A stretch of DNA of 64,000 nucleotides from JBFXCS01 sp050181915 (GTDB lineage Bacteria; Actinomycetota; Thermoleophilia; Miltoncostaeales; Miltoncostaeaceae), in the NCBI GenBank assembly GCA_050181915.1, contig JBFXCS010000002.1:372001-436000 (forward strand), given 5' to 3'. Of the stretch, positions 12,198 to 20,040 are shown piece after piece. The notes under the pieces were generated by a model. It made no database searches. It had not been told where the DNA came from and saw only the letters and a list, made by a program, of their open reading frames with translations. Every line of letters begins with the position of its first letter. The first letter of the stretch is position 1. The position numbers and the translations under genes are program-made.

Positions 12198-14156
12198 ATG
12201 GGAAAGCCGTTCGTCATCAACCGTCACGGTCGTCTGGTCTTCCCGTCGAACTTCCTCGCCGACCTCGATTTCAGCTGCCTCGAGACCGAGGCCCAGCTCG
12301 ATGCCGTGGTGCGCCGGGACTTCGAGTCGAAGGCCCCCACGGGCACCGACATCCTCGACAAGGTCGAGTCGGGGCGTTACCGCTCGCGCTACCACCTGCT
12401 GCGCGACCTGGCCCTGAACCTCTTCTGGGCGAACCGCTACGCGATGACCATGTACGAGAAGCGCCCGGTGCGGTGGCGCGACGTGCCGCGGCACCGCGAC
12501 GACATCTTCCTGCCGGTGCTGGCGCCCTGGAAGGACGGCGAGAAGAAGGTCGCCGCCGTCAACGCCTGCTACGAGAGCCTGCCATCGGCCTGGGACGTCG
12601 AGGCCGAGGACCGGATCTACGACGTCCTCTTCGACGTCTACCGGCACAAGCTGCACCACGCGACCGAGCTGGGCGCCGTGAAGAAGACCGTCGGGGAGGC
12701 GCTCGCGGCGCCGGACAGCCTCAGCTACTGCCTCACCGAGTTCGACCCCGACTTCCCGGTGTTCTCGTTCGACGAGATCCTCGACTGCGCGGAGGCCGTG
12801 CCCGAGCTGGAGGCGCTGCACCGGATGGCGATGGTGCTGCACAACCAGTACCCGTGGAACCGCAGCGGCGCCCGGCTCGAGCTGACCCGCAAGATCAAGG
12901 ACGACGAGTTCGTGGTGCTGTTCGTGCCGCGCAACCGCGAGGTCACCGACTTCATCAACCGGGTGAGGCGCGGCCGCCCCGCCCGGCCGAGGCCCCGCCC
13001 GGTGAACGAGACCACCCGGCCCGAGACGCCGGTGGCGCCGATCGTGGTGAGCGACTCCTTCGCGGTGCCGCCGAAGATCGAGTCGCTCGCCGTGGCGAAG
13101 GGCGAGCAGGTGTGCCGCAACGAGGACGTCATCCGCAACTCGGCCTACAGCTGGTCGCCGATGTCGGCCGAGGACATCAGCAGCAAGACCGGCATCGACT
13201 CGCGGCTCTACACCACCCGCGAGCTCGACGACATCTCGCTCTCGGCCGCCGACGCCGCCCTGCGCGGCAGCGGCCGCAGCCCGGAGGAGATCGGCGGCGT
13301 CATCTTCTGCTCGTGCACCAGCACGCGCATGCTGCCATCCGTCGCGACGTGGCTGTCGGGGCAGCTGGGCATGTACCAGACGCACGCGTCGTTCGACCTC
13401 GTCGCCGCCTGCGCCGGCTTCCCGTACGGCATCTCCGAGGCCGTGCGGATGATCCAGAACGTCAAGCGGCCGGTGCTGGTGGTGTTCGCCGAGAAGTTCT
13501 CGGACAAGATCGGCAGCGTCCGCCCCTCGCGGATGATCTTCGGCGACGGCGCGGCCGCCGTGGTGCTCGCCCCCGGCGAGGTGGGCGAGGAGCCCGACGT
13601 CGAGGTGCTGCAGACCTTCGCCTCCGGCCCGGTGAGCGAGGTGAACTCGATCATCTGGCCGAACCCCGAGTTCGACAACGACGTCACGGTCTGGGGCCCG
13701 GAGGTGAAGGCCCTCGTCAAGCGCTACCTCATCCAGATGATGAGCGAGCTCGGCGACCTGCCCCACCCCGACAGGGAGCAGGGCGCCCTGATCGACGCGA
13801 TCGACCTCGTGGTGCCCCACCAGGCGAACGCGACGATGGTCAAGGAGCTGGGCGCGGAGGCCGGCCTCGACCCGGAGAACATGTACTTCAACATCGACCG
13901 GGTGGGCAACGTCTCGGCGGCCAGCATCCCGATCGCGATCTACGACGCGGTGGCCGACGGGGTGATCGACCGCCCGGTGCGGGTGTTCGCTCCCGGCTTC
14001 GGCGCGGGGGCGGTCGCCGGCTACGCGGTGCTGAGGATGGATCCGGCGATCGTGGTGCCCGAGGAGCCCTACGTCGAGCCGGTGCTCGCCGCCAGCGGCA
14101 ACGGCTCGGTCGCGCGCGCCTCGTCGACCGACGACGTGCGGGAGGCCTTCGGATAG
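12198..14156 (+). CDS. KAS III-like condensing enzyme with a novel N-terminal domain
   Basis: A 652-aa protein. Residues about 285-635 are a FabH/KAS III-type thiolase fold with catalytic Cys405 (VAACAGFPYG), His541 (VPHQAN) and Asn571 (VGNVSAAS), so it is probably active in decarboxylative condensation or acyl transfer from acyl-CoA. Residues 1-270 are unlike any part of FabH: rich in Trp, Tyr and charged residues (NLFWANRYAMTMYEKRPVRW) and joined by a basic proline linker (RRGRPARPRPRP). FabH alone is about 320-340 aa. GGAGAG precedes the ATG. Divergent from the carboxylase, which could supply malonyl-type substrates (inference). Confidence 0.8.
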   Translation: MGKPFVINRHGRLVFPSNFLADLDFSCLETEAQLDAVVRRDFESKAPTGTDILDKVESGRYRSRYHLLRDLALNLFWANRYAMTMYEKRPVRWRDVPRHRDDIFLPVLAPWKDGEKKVAAVNACYESLPSAWDVEAEDRIYDVLFDVYRHKLHHATELGAVKKTVGEALAAPDSLSYCLTEFDPDFPVFSFDEILDCAEAVPELEALHRMAMVLHNQYPWNRSGARLELTRKIKDDEFVVLFVPRNREVTDFINRVRRGRPARPRPRPVNETTRPETPVAPIVVSDSFAVPPKIESLAVAKGEQVCRNEDVIRNSAYSWSPMSAEDISSKTGIDSRLYTTRELDDISLSAADAALRGSGRSPEEIGGVIFCSCTSTRMLPSVATWLSGQLGMYQTHASFDLVAACAGFPYGISEAVRMIQNVKRPVLVVFAEKFSDKIGSVRPSRMIFGDGAAAVVLAPGEVGEEPDVEVLQTFASGPVSEVNSIIWPNPEFDNDVTVWGPEVKALVKRYLIQMMSELGDLPHPDREQGALIDAIDLVVPHQANATMVKELGAEAGLDPENMYFNIDRVGNVSAASIPIAIYDAVADGVIDRPVRVFAPGFGAGAVAGYAVLRMDPAIVVPEEPYVEPVLAASGNGSVARASSTDDVREAFG

Positions 14157-14182
14157 CGGGTGGACCGCTCTCGCCGGCTCAT

Positions 14183-14199
14183 TGCTACCAGTGGTAGCA
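14183..14199. promoter_or_regulatory. Palindromic operator of the toxin-antitoxin operon
   Basis: TGCTACCA-G-TGGTAGCA is a perfect 8+1+8 inverted repeat ending 8 bp before the antitoxin ATG. TAGCAT at 14195-14200 overlaps it as a possible -10, which would put transcription start next to the ATG (leaderless) and let antitoxin binding block polymerase. Autoregulation by the antitoxin is known for this class of module. The -35 is weak. Confidence 0.7.
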
Positions 14200-14207
14200 T
14201 TTCCGGT

Positions 14208-14423
14208 ATGAAGCTGAGTGTGAGCCTGACCGAGGAAGACGTCGACTTCCTCGACGCATACGCGGCGCGCCACGATCTGCGATCGCGCTCTGCTGCGATG
14301 CACGAGGCGATCCGCGCGCTGCGACTCGCCAACCTCACCGCGGCGTACGAGGGCGCGTGGTCCGAGTGGGAGTCGAGCGACGATGCCGACCTCTGGGAGG
14401 CAACGGTCGGCGACGGCCTCTGA
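14208..14423 (+). CDS. MazE-like ribbon-helix-helix antitoxin
   Basis: A 71-aa protein with an N-terminal ribbon-helix-helix pattern (MKLSVSLTEEDVDFLDAYAA, then RSRSAAMHEAIRALR) that binds DNA, and an acidic, Trp-containing C-terminal tail (YEGAWSEWESSDDADLW) of the kind that wraps and neutralises MazF. It overlaps the toxin gene by one base (TGATG), and a palindromic operator sits directly upstream. No clear ribosome site is present, consistent with leaderless translation. It should act with the toxin as an autorepressing complex. Confidence 0.88.
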   Translation: MKLSVSLTEEDVDFLDAYAARHDLRSRSAAMHEAIRALRLANLTAAYEGAWSEWESSDDADLWEATVGDGL

Positions 14424-14770
14424 TGCGCCGGGGCGAGGTGCGGCTGGTCGACCTCGACCCCGCGCGCGGGGCGGAGGCCAACAAAGCGAGGCCCGCGATC
14501 ATCGTCAGCAACGATGCGGCAAATGCCGCGGCCGAACGCCTGGGCCGCGGTGTGGTGACCATCGTCCCGCTCACGTCGAACGTGACCCGGATCTATCCCT
14601 TCCAGGTCGCCCTTCCCCGGGGGACGGCCGGTCTGCGGTTCGACTCCAAGGCGCAGGCGGAACAGGTGCGAGCGGTCACCGTCGAGCGAATCGGGGCGTC
14701 CCTCGGCCGGCTGCCGACCGAGGCGATGGCGGCGGTCGACCAGGCCCTGCGGCTCCACCTGGCGCTGTGA
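14423..14770 (+). CDS. MazF/PemK-type mRNA interferase toxin
   Basis: A 115-aa MazF-fold protein. Landmarks are MRRGEVRLVDLDPARGAEAN, the KARPAIIVSND beta-strand with the conserved RP, TIVPLTSNV, and the final helix after VTVERIGASLGRL. MazF toxins cleave mRNA at short sequences and arrest growth; the cleavage motif cannot be predicted. The length is normal and no truncation is seen, so the module looks intact. Translation is coupled to the antitoxin. Confidence 0.92.
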   Translation: MRRGEVRLVDLDPARGAEANKARPAIIVSNDAANAAAERLGRGVVTIVPLTSNVTRIYPFQVALPRGTAGLRFDSKAQAEQVRAVTVERIGASLGRLPTEAMAAVDQALRLHLAL

Positions 14771-14779
14771 GCGCCGGGC

Positions 14780-15145
14780 CTACTCCTCCGAGAAGGAGCG
14801 GTACACCGCGAGCAGCGCCTCGCGCTGCGCGTCGGTGAGGTTCGGATCGGCCCTGATGGCGGCCTCGGTGGAGACCGGCTCGGCGCTCGCGGCGGCGGGA
14901 CGCTCCTCGTCGATGACCCCGGCCTGCTGGAGGAGGGACTCGAGCGGCATGCCGAGCCCCTTGGCGATCTGCGAGACCGCGCTCATCGAGGGGGTGTGGA
15001 GCCCCCGCTCGAGCTGGCTGAGGTAGGCGTTGGAGAGATCGCTCAGCGCGGCGAGCTCGCGCAGCGACAGCTTCGCCAGCTGACGCTGCGAGCGGATGAA
15101 GCGGCCGAGCGCCTCGACCTGCGCGCTCCAGGGATCCTGAGCCAT
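14780..15145 (-). CDS. XRE family transcriptional regulator, PHA locus
   Basis: A 121-aa protein with an HTH of XRE type in residues 10-70 (LSLRELAALSDLSNAYLSQL) and a C-terminal segment ending in LTDAQREALLAVYRSF. Small XRE proteins of this form often lie beside phasin and PHA synthase genes in high-GC actinobacteria. It lies downstream of the phasin gene, separated by a strong hairpin, so it is probably transcribed separately. A role in controlling phasin or synthase expression is inference. Confidence 0.82.
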   Translation of the reverse strand: MAQDPWSAQVEALGRFIRSQRQLAKLSLRELAALSDLSNAYLSQLERGLHTPSMSAVSQIAKGLGMPLESLLQQAGVIDEERPAAASAEPVSTEAAIRADPNLTDAQREALLAVYRSFSEE

Positions 15146-15201
15146 GACGATCGGGATGTTACGCGGCGCGGACGTCCGGGCGCCGCCCGGCCCGAAGACG
15201 C

Positions 15202-15230
15202 GTCCGGCCCGCCGAATGGGCGGGCCGGAC
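15202..15230 (-). terminator. Rho-independent-type hairpin after the phasin gene
   Basis: A perfect 12-bp stem (GTCCGGCCCGCC paired with GGCGGGCCGGAC) with a 5-nt loop, lying about 60 bp past the phasin stop. No U-tract follows, as is common in very high-GC actinobacteria. It should separate phasin transcription from the XRE gene. Confidence 0.7.
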
Positions 15231-15290
15231 GGGAGCGGGTGAAGCGGCCGAGTGCTTCACGCTCCAGGCGGGTCGGACGACCCGGGGGTG

Positions 15291-15605
15291 CTACGCCTTC
15301 GGCAGCTCGATCTCCGTGGTCTTCAGCGCAGGGGCGCTGGCGGCGATCAGCTTCTTGGCGAAGTCGTGCTGAGCCGAGAGCACCTTGCCGTAGAAGTCGA
15401 AGGTGCCGTTCACCAGCGACTCGGGCGAGGGCAGGCCCTTCGGCACCGGGATGGCCGGCAGGTCCGGAGCGTTCTGGGCGACGGTGCCGGCCCAGGTCTC
15501 GACGACCTCGAGCACGACGGCCTGGCTCTGCTTCAGCGCGTCCAGGGTGCGCTCCTGCGCGACGGTGATGTAGTCGGCGGGCTTGGCGGCGGTGGCGGTG
15601 GCCAT
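15291..15605 (-). CDS. Phasin-like PHA granule protein
   Basis: A 104-aa protein, largely helical with an amphipathic pattern (ERTLDALKQSQAVVLEVVET, FYGKVLSAQHDFAKKLIAA), as expected for a phasin that coats PHA granules. It has GGAGG 8 nt before its ATG, its own consensus-like promoter with an embedded palindrome, and a strong terminator, so it is probably a well-expressed single-gene unit. The assignment rests on size, composition and placement next to two PHA synthases rather than on a sharp motif. Confidence 0.75.
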   Translation of the reverse strand: MATATAAKPADYITVAQERTLDALKQSQAVVLEVVETWAGTVAQNAPDLPAIPVPKGLPSPESLVNGTFDFYGKVLSAQHDFAKKLIAASAPALKTTEIELPKA

Positions 15606-15667
15606 GTGGGTGTCCTCCTCGGGGCGATTCGTGTGCGCTTGGGGGTGCCTTCGTGTGTGCTGCGCTC

Positions 15668-15696
15668 ACTATAGTACGCATCGCGTACTCTGGCAA
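15668..15696 (-). promoter_or_regulatory. Phasin promoter with operator palindrome in the spacer
   Basis: On the minus strand, TTGCCA (-35) and TATAGT (-10) are separated by exactly 17 bp. Between them lies AGTACGC-atc-GCGTACT (15673-15689), a perfect 7-bp inverted repeat that slightly overlaps the -10. A repressor bound there would block polymerase. The PadR or XRE regulator of this locus is the natural candidate (inference). No second copy of the palindrome was seen in the window. Confidence 0.75.
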
Positions 15697-15703
15697 GCGG
15701 GCG

Positions 15704-17395
15704 TCACTTCTCCAGCACGTACGTCCCCGGCGCGTCGCCCAGCACCTTGTGCTTGCGGCTGCCGATCTTGGGAGGGGCGACCCGCTCGCCGACGCGCTCG
15801 CCGATCCACTCGGCCCAGTCCTCCCACCACGAGCCCTGGTGCTGCACGGACGCCGCCAGCCACTCCTCCGGGTCGGCCGGCAGCACGTCGGCGGTACGGA
15901 ACCAGCTCTTCGGGCTGGGCGGGTTCACGATCCCGGCGATGTGCCCGGAGCTCGACATCACGTAGCGCGACGTCGCGTTCGGGATCGCCTGGGTGGTGAG
16001 GTAGCTGCCCTGCCACGGCGCGATGTGGTCCTCCTTCGCGCCCACGATGTACATGTCGACCGTCACGGTGCGCAGATCGAGCGTCGTGCCCGCCAGCTCC
16101 ATCGTGCCGCCGGCCAGCTCGTTGCCCATGTAGCAGGAGCGCAGGTAGAAGGAGTGCATGTCGGCCGGCATCCGGGTGCTGTCCCCGTTCCAGGACAGGA
16201 TGTCGAAGGCCGGCGGGTCCTCGCCCATCAGCCAGTTGTTCACCGCGTAGTTCCAGACGAGGTCGTTGGAGCGCAGGAAGGTGAAGATGCCCATCATCTC
16301 GCCGGCGTCGAGGAAGCCCCGCGCCTGCATCCGCTTCTCGAGGCGCTCCACCGACTCGCGGTCGGTGAAGGCGCCCAGGCGCCCCGGGCGGGTGAAGTCG
16401 ACCAGGGTGTTGAGCAGCGTCGCCGAGGCGATGCGGTCCTCGCCCTCGGTGGCGAGGTAGGCGAGCAGGGCCGAGGTCAGCGTGCCGCCCAGGCACAGGC
16501 CCACGATGTTCGCCTTCTCGGCGCCGGTGATGTCGCGCACCACGTCGAGCGCCGCCACCGGCCCGTGGATCAGGTAGTCGTCGAGCCGGATGTGCGCGTC
16601 GTCGGCCCCGGGGTTGCGGTAGCTGATCGCGAACACCGTGTGCCCGTGCTCGACGGCCCACTGCACGAAGCTGCGGCCGGGCGCCAGATCCATGATGTAG
16701 TACTTGTTGATCCACGGCGGGCTCAGCAGCAGCGGCGTGGCGTACACCGTCTCGGTGGCCGGCGCGTACTGGATGAGCTCCATCAGGTCGTTGCGGAACA
16801 CGACCTTGCCCGCCGTCGCCGCCAGGTCCTTGCCGACCACGAAGGCGCCCTCGGGCACCTGGCGCGGCAGGCCCCCGTTGTGGGCCACGTCGTCGAGGAA
16901 GGTCTCGAAGCCGCGGCGCAGGCTCGCGCCGCCGGTGTCGAGGGCGCGCTTCTGGGCGGCCGGGTTGGTGAGGATCGAGTTGGTCGGGGCCAGGGCGTCC
17001 ATCACCACGTCGGCCAGGAAGCCCATCCGCTCGGCGGTGATCTCGTCCACGTCGGCGGCGTCGATCACCTCCGACACCAGGCGCCCCGACAGCAGGTACG
17101 ACTGCATCAGGGCGAAGAACGCCGGGTTGCCCTGCCAGGTGGGGTCGCCGAAGCGGCGATCCTTGCGCTCCGGGGCGATCGGCCCGGAGGCGTCCTCCTC
17201 GCCGAGGGCGCGGTTGGTCGCCGCGGTCGCCGCGGCCAGCATGTCGGCGGCGTAGCGAGTGCCCGCCGTGACGAGCGCCTCCGGGTTCTGCATCGCCGAG
17301 GCGGCGACCTTCATCCACGCATCGCCGAGACCCAGCGGATCGAGCTGCGCGAGCAGGTCGCGCGCGATCTCCTGCGGATCCTTGGGGGTGCTCAT
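15704..17395 (-). CDS. phaC: Class I-type polyhydroxyalkanoate synthase
   Basis: A 563-aa alpha/beta-hydrolase-fold PHA synthase. The N-terminal PhaC domain includes WQGNPAFFALMQSYLL. The lipase-like box is GLCLGG with catalytic Cys301, followed by the catalytic Asp in VGAKEDHIAPW and His in SSSGHIAG. The length fits class I enzymes (about 560-600 aa), which act without a PhaE partner on (R)-3-hydroxyacyl-CoA at granule surfaces. Its ATG overlaps the stop of the 3-hydroxyacyl-CoA dehydrogenase gene (TGATG), giving an operon with it and the MaoC hydratase. Confidence 0.92.
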   Translation of the reverse strand: MSTPKDPQEIARDLLAQLDPLGLGDAWMKVAASAMQNPEALVTAGTRYAADMLAAATAATNRALGEEDASGPIAPERKDRRFGDPTWQGNPAFFALMQSYLLSGRLVSEVIDAADVDEITAERMGFLADVVMDALAPTNSILTNPAAQKRALDTGGASLRRGFETFLDDVAHNGGLPRQVPEGAFVVGKDLAATAGKVVFRNDLMELIQYAPATETVYATPLLLSPPWINKYYIMDLAPGRSFVQWAVEHGHTVFAISYRNPGADDAHIRLDDYLIHGPVAALDVVRDITGAEKANIVGLCLGGTLTSALLAYLATEGEDRIASATLLNTLVDFTRPGRLGAFTDRESVERLEKRMQARGFLDAGEMMGIFTFLRSNDLVWNYAVNNWLMGEDPPAFDILSWNGDSTRMPADMHSFYLRSCYMGNELAGGTMELAGTTLDLRTVTVDMYIVGAKEDHIAPWQGSYLTTQAIPNATSRYVMSSSGHIAGIVNPPSPKSWFRTADVLPADPEEWLAASVQHQGSWWEDWAEWIGERVGERVAPPKIGSRKHKVLGDAPGTYVLEK

Positions 17396-18432
17396 CACGC
17401 GCCCTTTCGCTCCCGGGCCCACGCCAGCGGGCCCTCGCTCCATCCGCAGCCATAGCACATCGCCGTGTCCACGTCGTCCTCGGCGGCGATCTCCTCGTCG
17501 AGGCAGCGGCGCGCCTCGTCGAAGGCGCTCTCGTAGTAGCGCCGGGCCACGGCGAGGCCCGCCTCGTCGGCCTCGGCCCCCTCGGGCGGCAGGCCCTCGT
17601 AGAAGCCCGCTCCCGACTTGCGCCCCAGGCGCCCGGCGGCCACCTCGCGGCCCACCTGGCCGCCGTCCGCGAAGCGGTCGCCGTAGGCGGCCTGCAGGTC
17701 CTTCTGGATGTGGTCCAACGTGTCCAGGCCGACCAGATCGCCCAGCGCGAAGGGGCCCATCGGCGCCGGGCCGCCGGCGACCGTGGCGGCGTCGGCGGCG
17801 GCGCGGTCGGCGCCGAGCTCCTCGGCCAGGCGGTACGCCTCGGACATCGCCCGCACCAGGATGCGGTTGACCAGGAACCCGGGGCACTCCTTCACCCGCA
17901 CCGGGACCTTGCCCAGCGCGCGCGCCAGCTCCTCGCCGGCGGCGGCGGTCTCGGGGCTGGTGCCCTCGCCCTGGATCACCTCGACCAGCTTCATCACGCT
18001 GGCCGGGTTGAAGAAGTGGAGGCCCAGCACCAGCTCGGGACGCGACGTCTCCCTGCCGAGCGCCGCGATCGACAGGCCCGAGGTGTTGGAGGCGATCAGG
18101 GCGCCGGGCGGCAGCACCCGGTCGAGGGTCTTCACGACGGCGCGCTTCACGTCCAGGATCTCCGGCACGGCCTCGATCGCCATATCGGCGATGCCCAGGT
18201 CGGCGGAGTCGGACGTCGGGGTGACCCGCGCGACGATCGCCGCCACCTCCTCCTCGGTGGCCTTGCCCCGCTTCACGGCGCGCGCGCCGATCTTCGCGAT
18301 ATGGGCCAGGCCGCGATCGAGGGCCGCCGGGTCCGAGTCGAGCAGCTGCACATCGAGGCCACCCGAGGCCGCCACCCACGCGATCTCGCTTCCCATCACG
18401 CCGGCGCCGAGCACCGCCATCCGAGCGATCAA
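17395..18432 (-). CDS. 3-hydroxyacyl-CoA dehydrogenase
   Basis: A 345-aa NAD-dependent enzyme of the HAD (FadB-type) family. The Rossmann motif is GAGVMGSEIAWVAA, the HAD signature lies around LGLHFFNPASVMKLVEVI, and the C-terminal domain includes GFLVNRI. It interconverts (S)-3-hydroxyacyl-CoA and 3-ketoacyl-CoA. A TTG start is chosen because AGGAGGAG lies about 5 nt upstream; ATG at codon 5 is too far. It sits between MaoC hydratase and PhaC, linking beta-oxidation chemistry to polymer synthesis. Confidence 0.93.
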   Translation of the reverse strand: MIARMAVLGAGVMGSEIAWVAASGGLDVQLLDSDPAALDRGLAHIAKIGARAVKRGKATEEEVAAIVARVTPTSDSADLGIADMAIEAVPEILDVKRAVVKTLDRVLPPGALIASNTSGLSIAALGRETSRPELVLGLHFFNPASVMKLVEVIQGEGTSPETAAAGEELARALGKVPVRVKECPGFLVNRILVRAMSEAYRLAEELGADRAAADAATVAGGPAPMGPFALGDLVGLDTLDHIQKDLQAAYGDRFADGGQVGREVAAGRLGRKSGAGFYEGLPPEGAEADEAGLAVARRYYESAFDEARRCLDEEIAAEDDVDTAMCYGCGWSEGPLAWARERKGA

Positions 18433-18475
18433 CGTCTCCTCCTGTGTTCCTGGTGTACGGGGACCGGGGTCGCGG

Positions 18476-18907
18476 TCAGCCGCGGGGGGGCATGACCAGC
18501 GCCTCGCCGGTCAGCACGAGCTCGTCGCCGCGGGCGACGACGGTGTCGAGGACGGCCCGGCCCCGGTCGGCGATGATCTCCTTCACGGTCACGGTCGCGG
18601 TGACCTCGTCGCCCGGGCGCACCGGCGCGATCCACTTCAGCGTCTGGGAGAGGTAGATCGACCCCACGCCCGGCAGCCGGGTGCCGAGGACGGCCGAGAT
18701 CAGCCCCGCGGTGAGGATGCCGTGCGCCACCCGCCCCTTGAAGATCGACGCCTCCGCCCACGCGTCGTCCATGTGGGCCGGGTTGTCGTCGCCCGAGATG
18801 CGGGCGAAGGTCTCGATGTCGTCGAGGCTGATCGTCCGCGTGAGGCTGGCGCTGTCCCCCACCGAGAGCTGCTCGAGGGTCCTGCCGGGCGGGTTGGCCT
18901 GTGTCAT
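18476..18907 (-). CDS. phaJ: MaoC-like (R)-specific enoyl-CoA hydratase
   Basis: A 143-aa single hot-dog domain. The hydratase-2 motif is visible as FARISGDDNPAHMDDAWA, followed by GRVAHGILTAGLIS; Asp and His are the catalytic pair. PhaJ enzymes hydrate trans-2-enoyl-CoA to (R)-3-hydroxyacyl-CoA, the direct PHA synthase substrate. AGGAG precedes the ATG. It lies upstream of HAD and PhaC in the same direction. The phaJ symbol depends on locus context; general MaoC hydratase function is the safer statement. Confidence 0.88.
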   Translation of the reverse strand: MTQANPPGRTLEQLSVGDSASLTRTISLDDIETFARISGDDNPAHMDDAWAEASIFKGRVAHGILTAGLISAVLGTRLPGVGSIYLSQTLKWIAPVRPGDEVTATVTVKEIIADRGRAVLDTVVARGDELVLTGEALVMPPRG

Positions 18908-18950
18908 CTGACTCCTTCCGTGGTGGGTCGGCCGGCGCGCGGCGCGCGGC

Positions 18951-20027
18951 TCAGCCGGACCTGGCGTCGAGCCACGCGGTGACCTTCGGCCAGAGAGAGG
19001 TGCGGGCGCCGGAGCCGGCCAGCAGGCCGACGTGCCCGGCGGGAAGCTCGATGTGCGCGTGGTCGGCGCTCGATGTGAGGCCGGCCAGCGGGCGGGCCAT
19101 CGCGGGCGGCACGATGTGGTCGTTGCCGCCGGCGATGGTGAGCAGCGAGGCGCGGATGCGCCTCAGATCGACGCGCTCGCCGGCCATCACGAGCTCGCCG
19201 TTCATGAGCGCGTTGCGCTGGTAGAAGTCGCGGATCCACTGCACGAACGCGGCGCCCGGGAAGGGCACGCCGTCGTTGACCCACTTGTTCATGGCGAGCC
19301 ACGAGGTCATGTCGCGGCCCGCCAGCAGACGCTGCCACATGGTGATCTGGGCGCCCAGCAGGTTCGTGACCGGGTTGAGCATCTTGTTGGCCACGTCGAT
19401 GAGGTCGCCCGGGATGTTCCCGAGCGCCTCCGCCACGCGCTCGGCGTCGAGGTGGCGGGGGTCGGTCCAGACGGCGTAGGTGCCGCCCTTGGTGAAGTCG
19501 ATCGGCGTGGTGAGGGCCACCAGGTTGCGCAGCCCCTCGGGGCACAGCGCCGCGAACACGGCGCCGATCGTTCCGCCCATGCAATAGCCGAACAGGGTGT
19601 ACTCGTCCCCCGCGCCGGCGCGCCGCATGCGCGCGACCGCCTTCGGCAGGTGCTCGCCGATGAGCTCGTCGAAGGTGACGCCGCGGTCCTCCCAGCCCGG
19701 GGTGCCCCAGTCGAGCAGGAACACGTCGTAGCCCTCGTCGAGCAGGTGGGAGACGAAGCTGTTGTCGGGCCGCAGGTCGAAGATGTACGGCTTGTTGATG
19801 AGCGCGTAGACCAGCAGCACCGGAACCGCGTGGCGGGTGCCCGTGGTGGGCCGGTAGCGGTAGAGCGTCGTCTTGTTGCGGGTCCAGACGACGTCCTTCT
19901 CGCTGAGTCCCGTGGGCACGCTCGCGCCCAGGGGGAAGATGCGCATGCCCTCCTCGAGCTGATCGAGCTTGAGCAGCTCGAGGAGCTCATCGGCCGGGTG
20001 GGTGCCGTTCGCGCCCCCGAGCGACAC
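18951..20027 (-). CDS. phaC: Class III polyhydroxyalkanoate synthase, PhaC subunit
   Basis: A 358-aa PHA synthase of class III size. The nucleophile box is GYCMGG with Cys149, the same number as in the well-studied Allochromatium enzyme. Asp is in AGGNDHIVPP and His in PAGHVGLLAG. Class III PhaC works as a complex with PhaE, whose gene ends 13 bp upstream. The GTG start with GAGGG upstream gives the usual class III N-terminus. It is the second PHA synthase in one locus, of a different class from the 563-aa one. Confidence 0.9.
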   Translation of the reverse strand: MSLGGANGTHPADELLELLKLDQLEEGMRIFPLGASVPTGLSEKDVVWTRNKTTLYRYRPTTGTRHAVPVLLVYALINKPYIFDLRPDNSFVSHLLDEGYDVFLLDWGTPGWEDRGVTFDELIGEHLPKAVARMRRAGAGDEYTLFGYCMGGTIGAVFAALCPEGLRNLVALTTPIDFTKGGTYAVWTDPRHLDAERVAEALGNIPGDLIDVANKMLNPVTNLLGAQITMWQRLLAGRDMTSWLAMNKWVNDGVPFPGAAFVQWIRDFYQRNALMNGELVMAGERVDLRRIRASLLTIAGGNDHIVPPAMARPLAGLTSSADHAHIELPAGHVGLLAGSGARTSLWPKVTAWLDARSG

Positions 20028-20040
20028 CGGGAGTCGCCCT

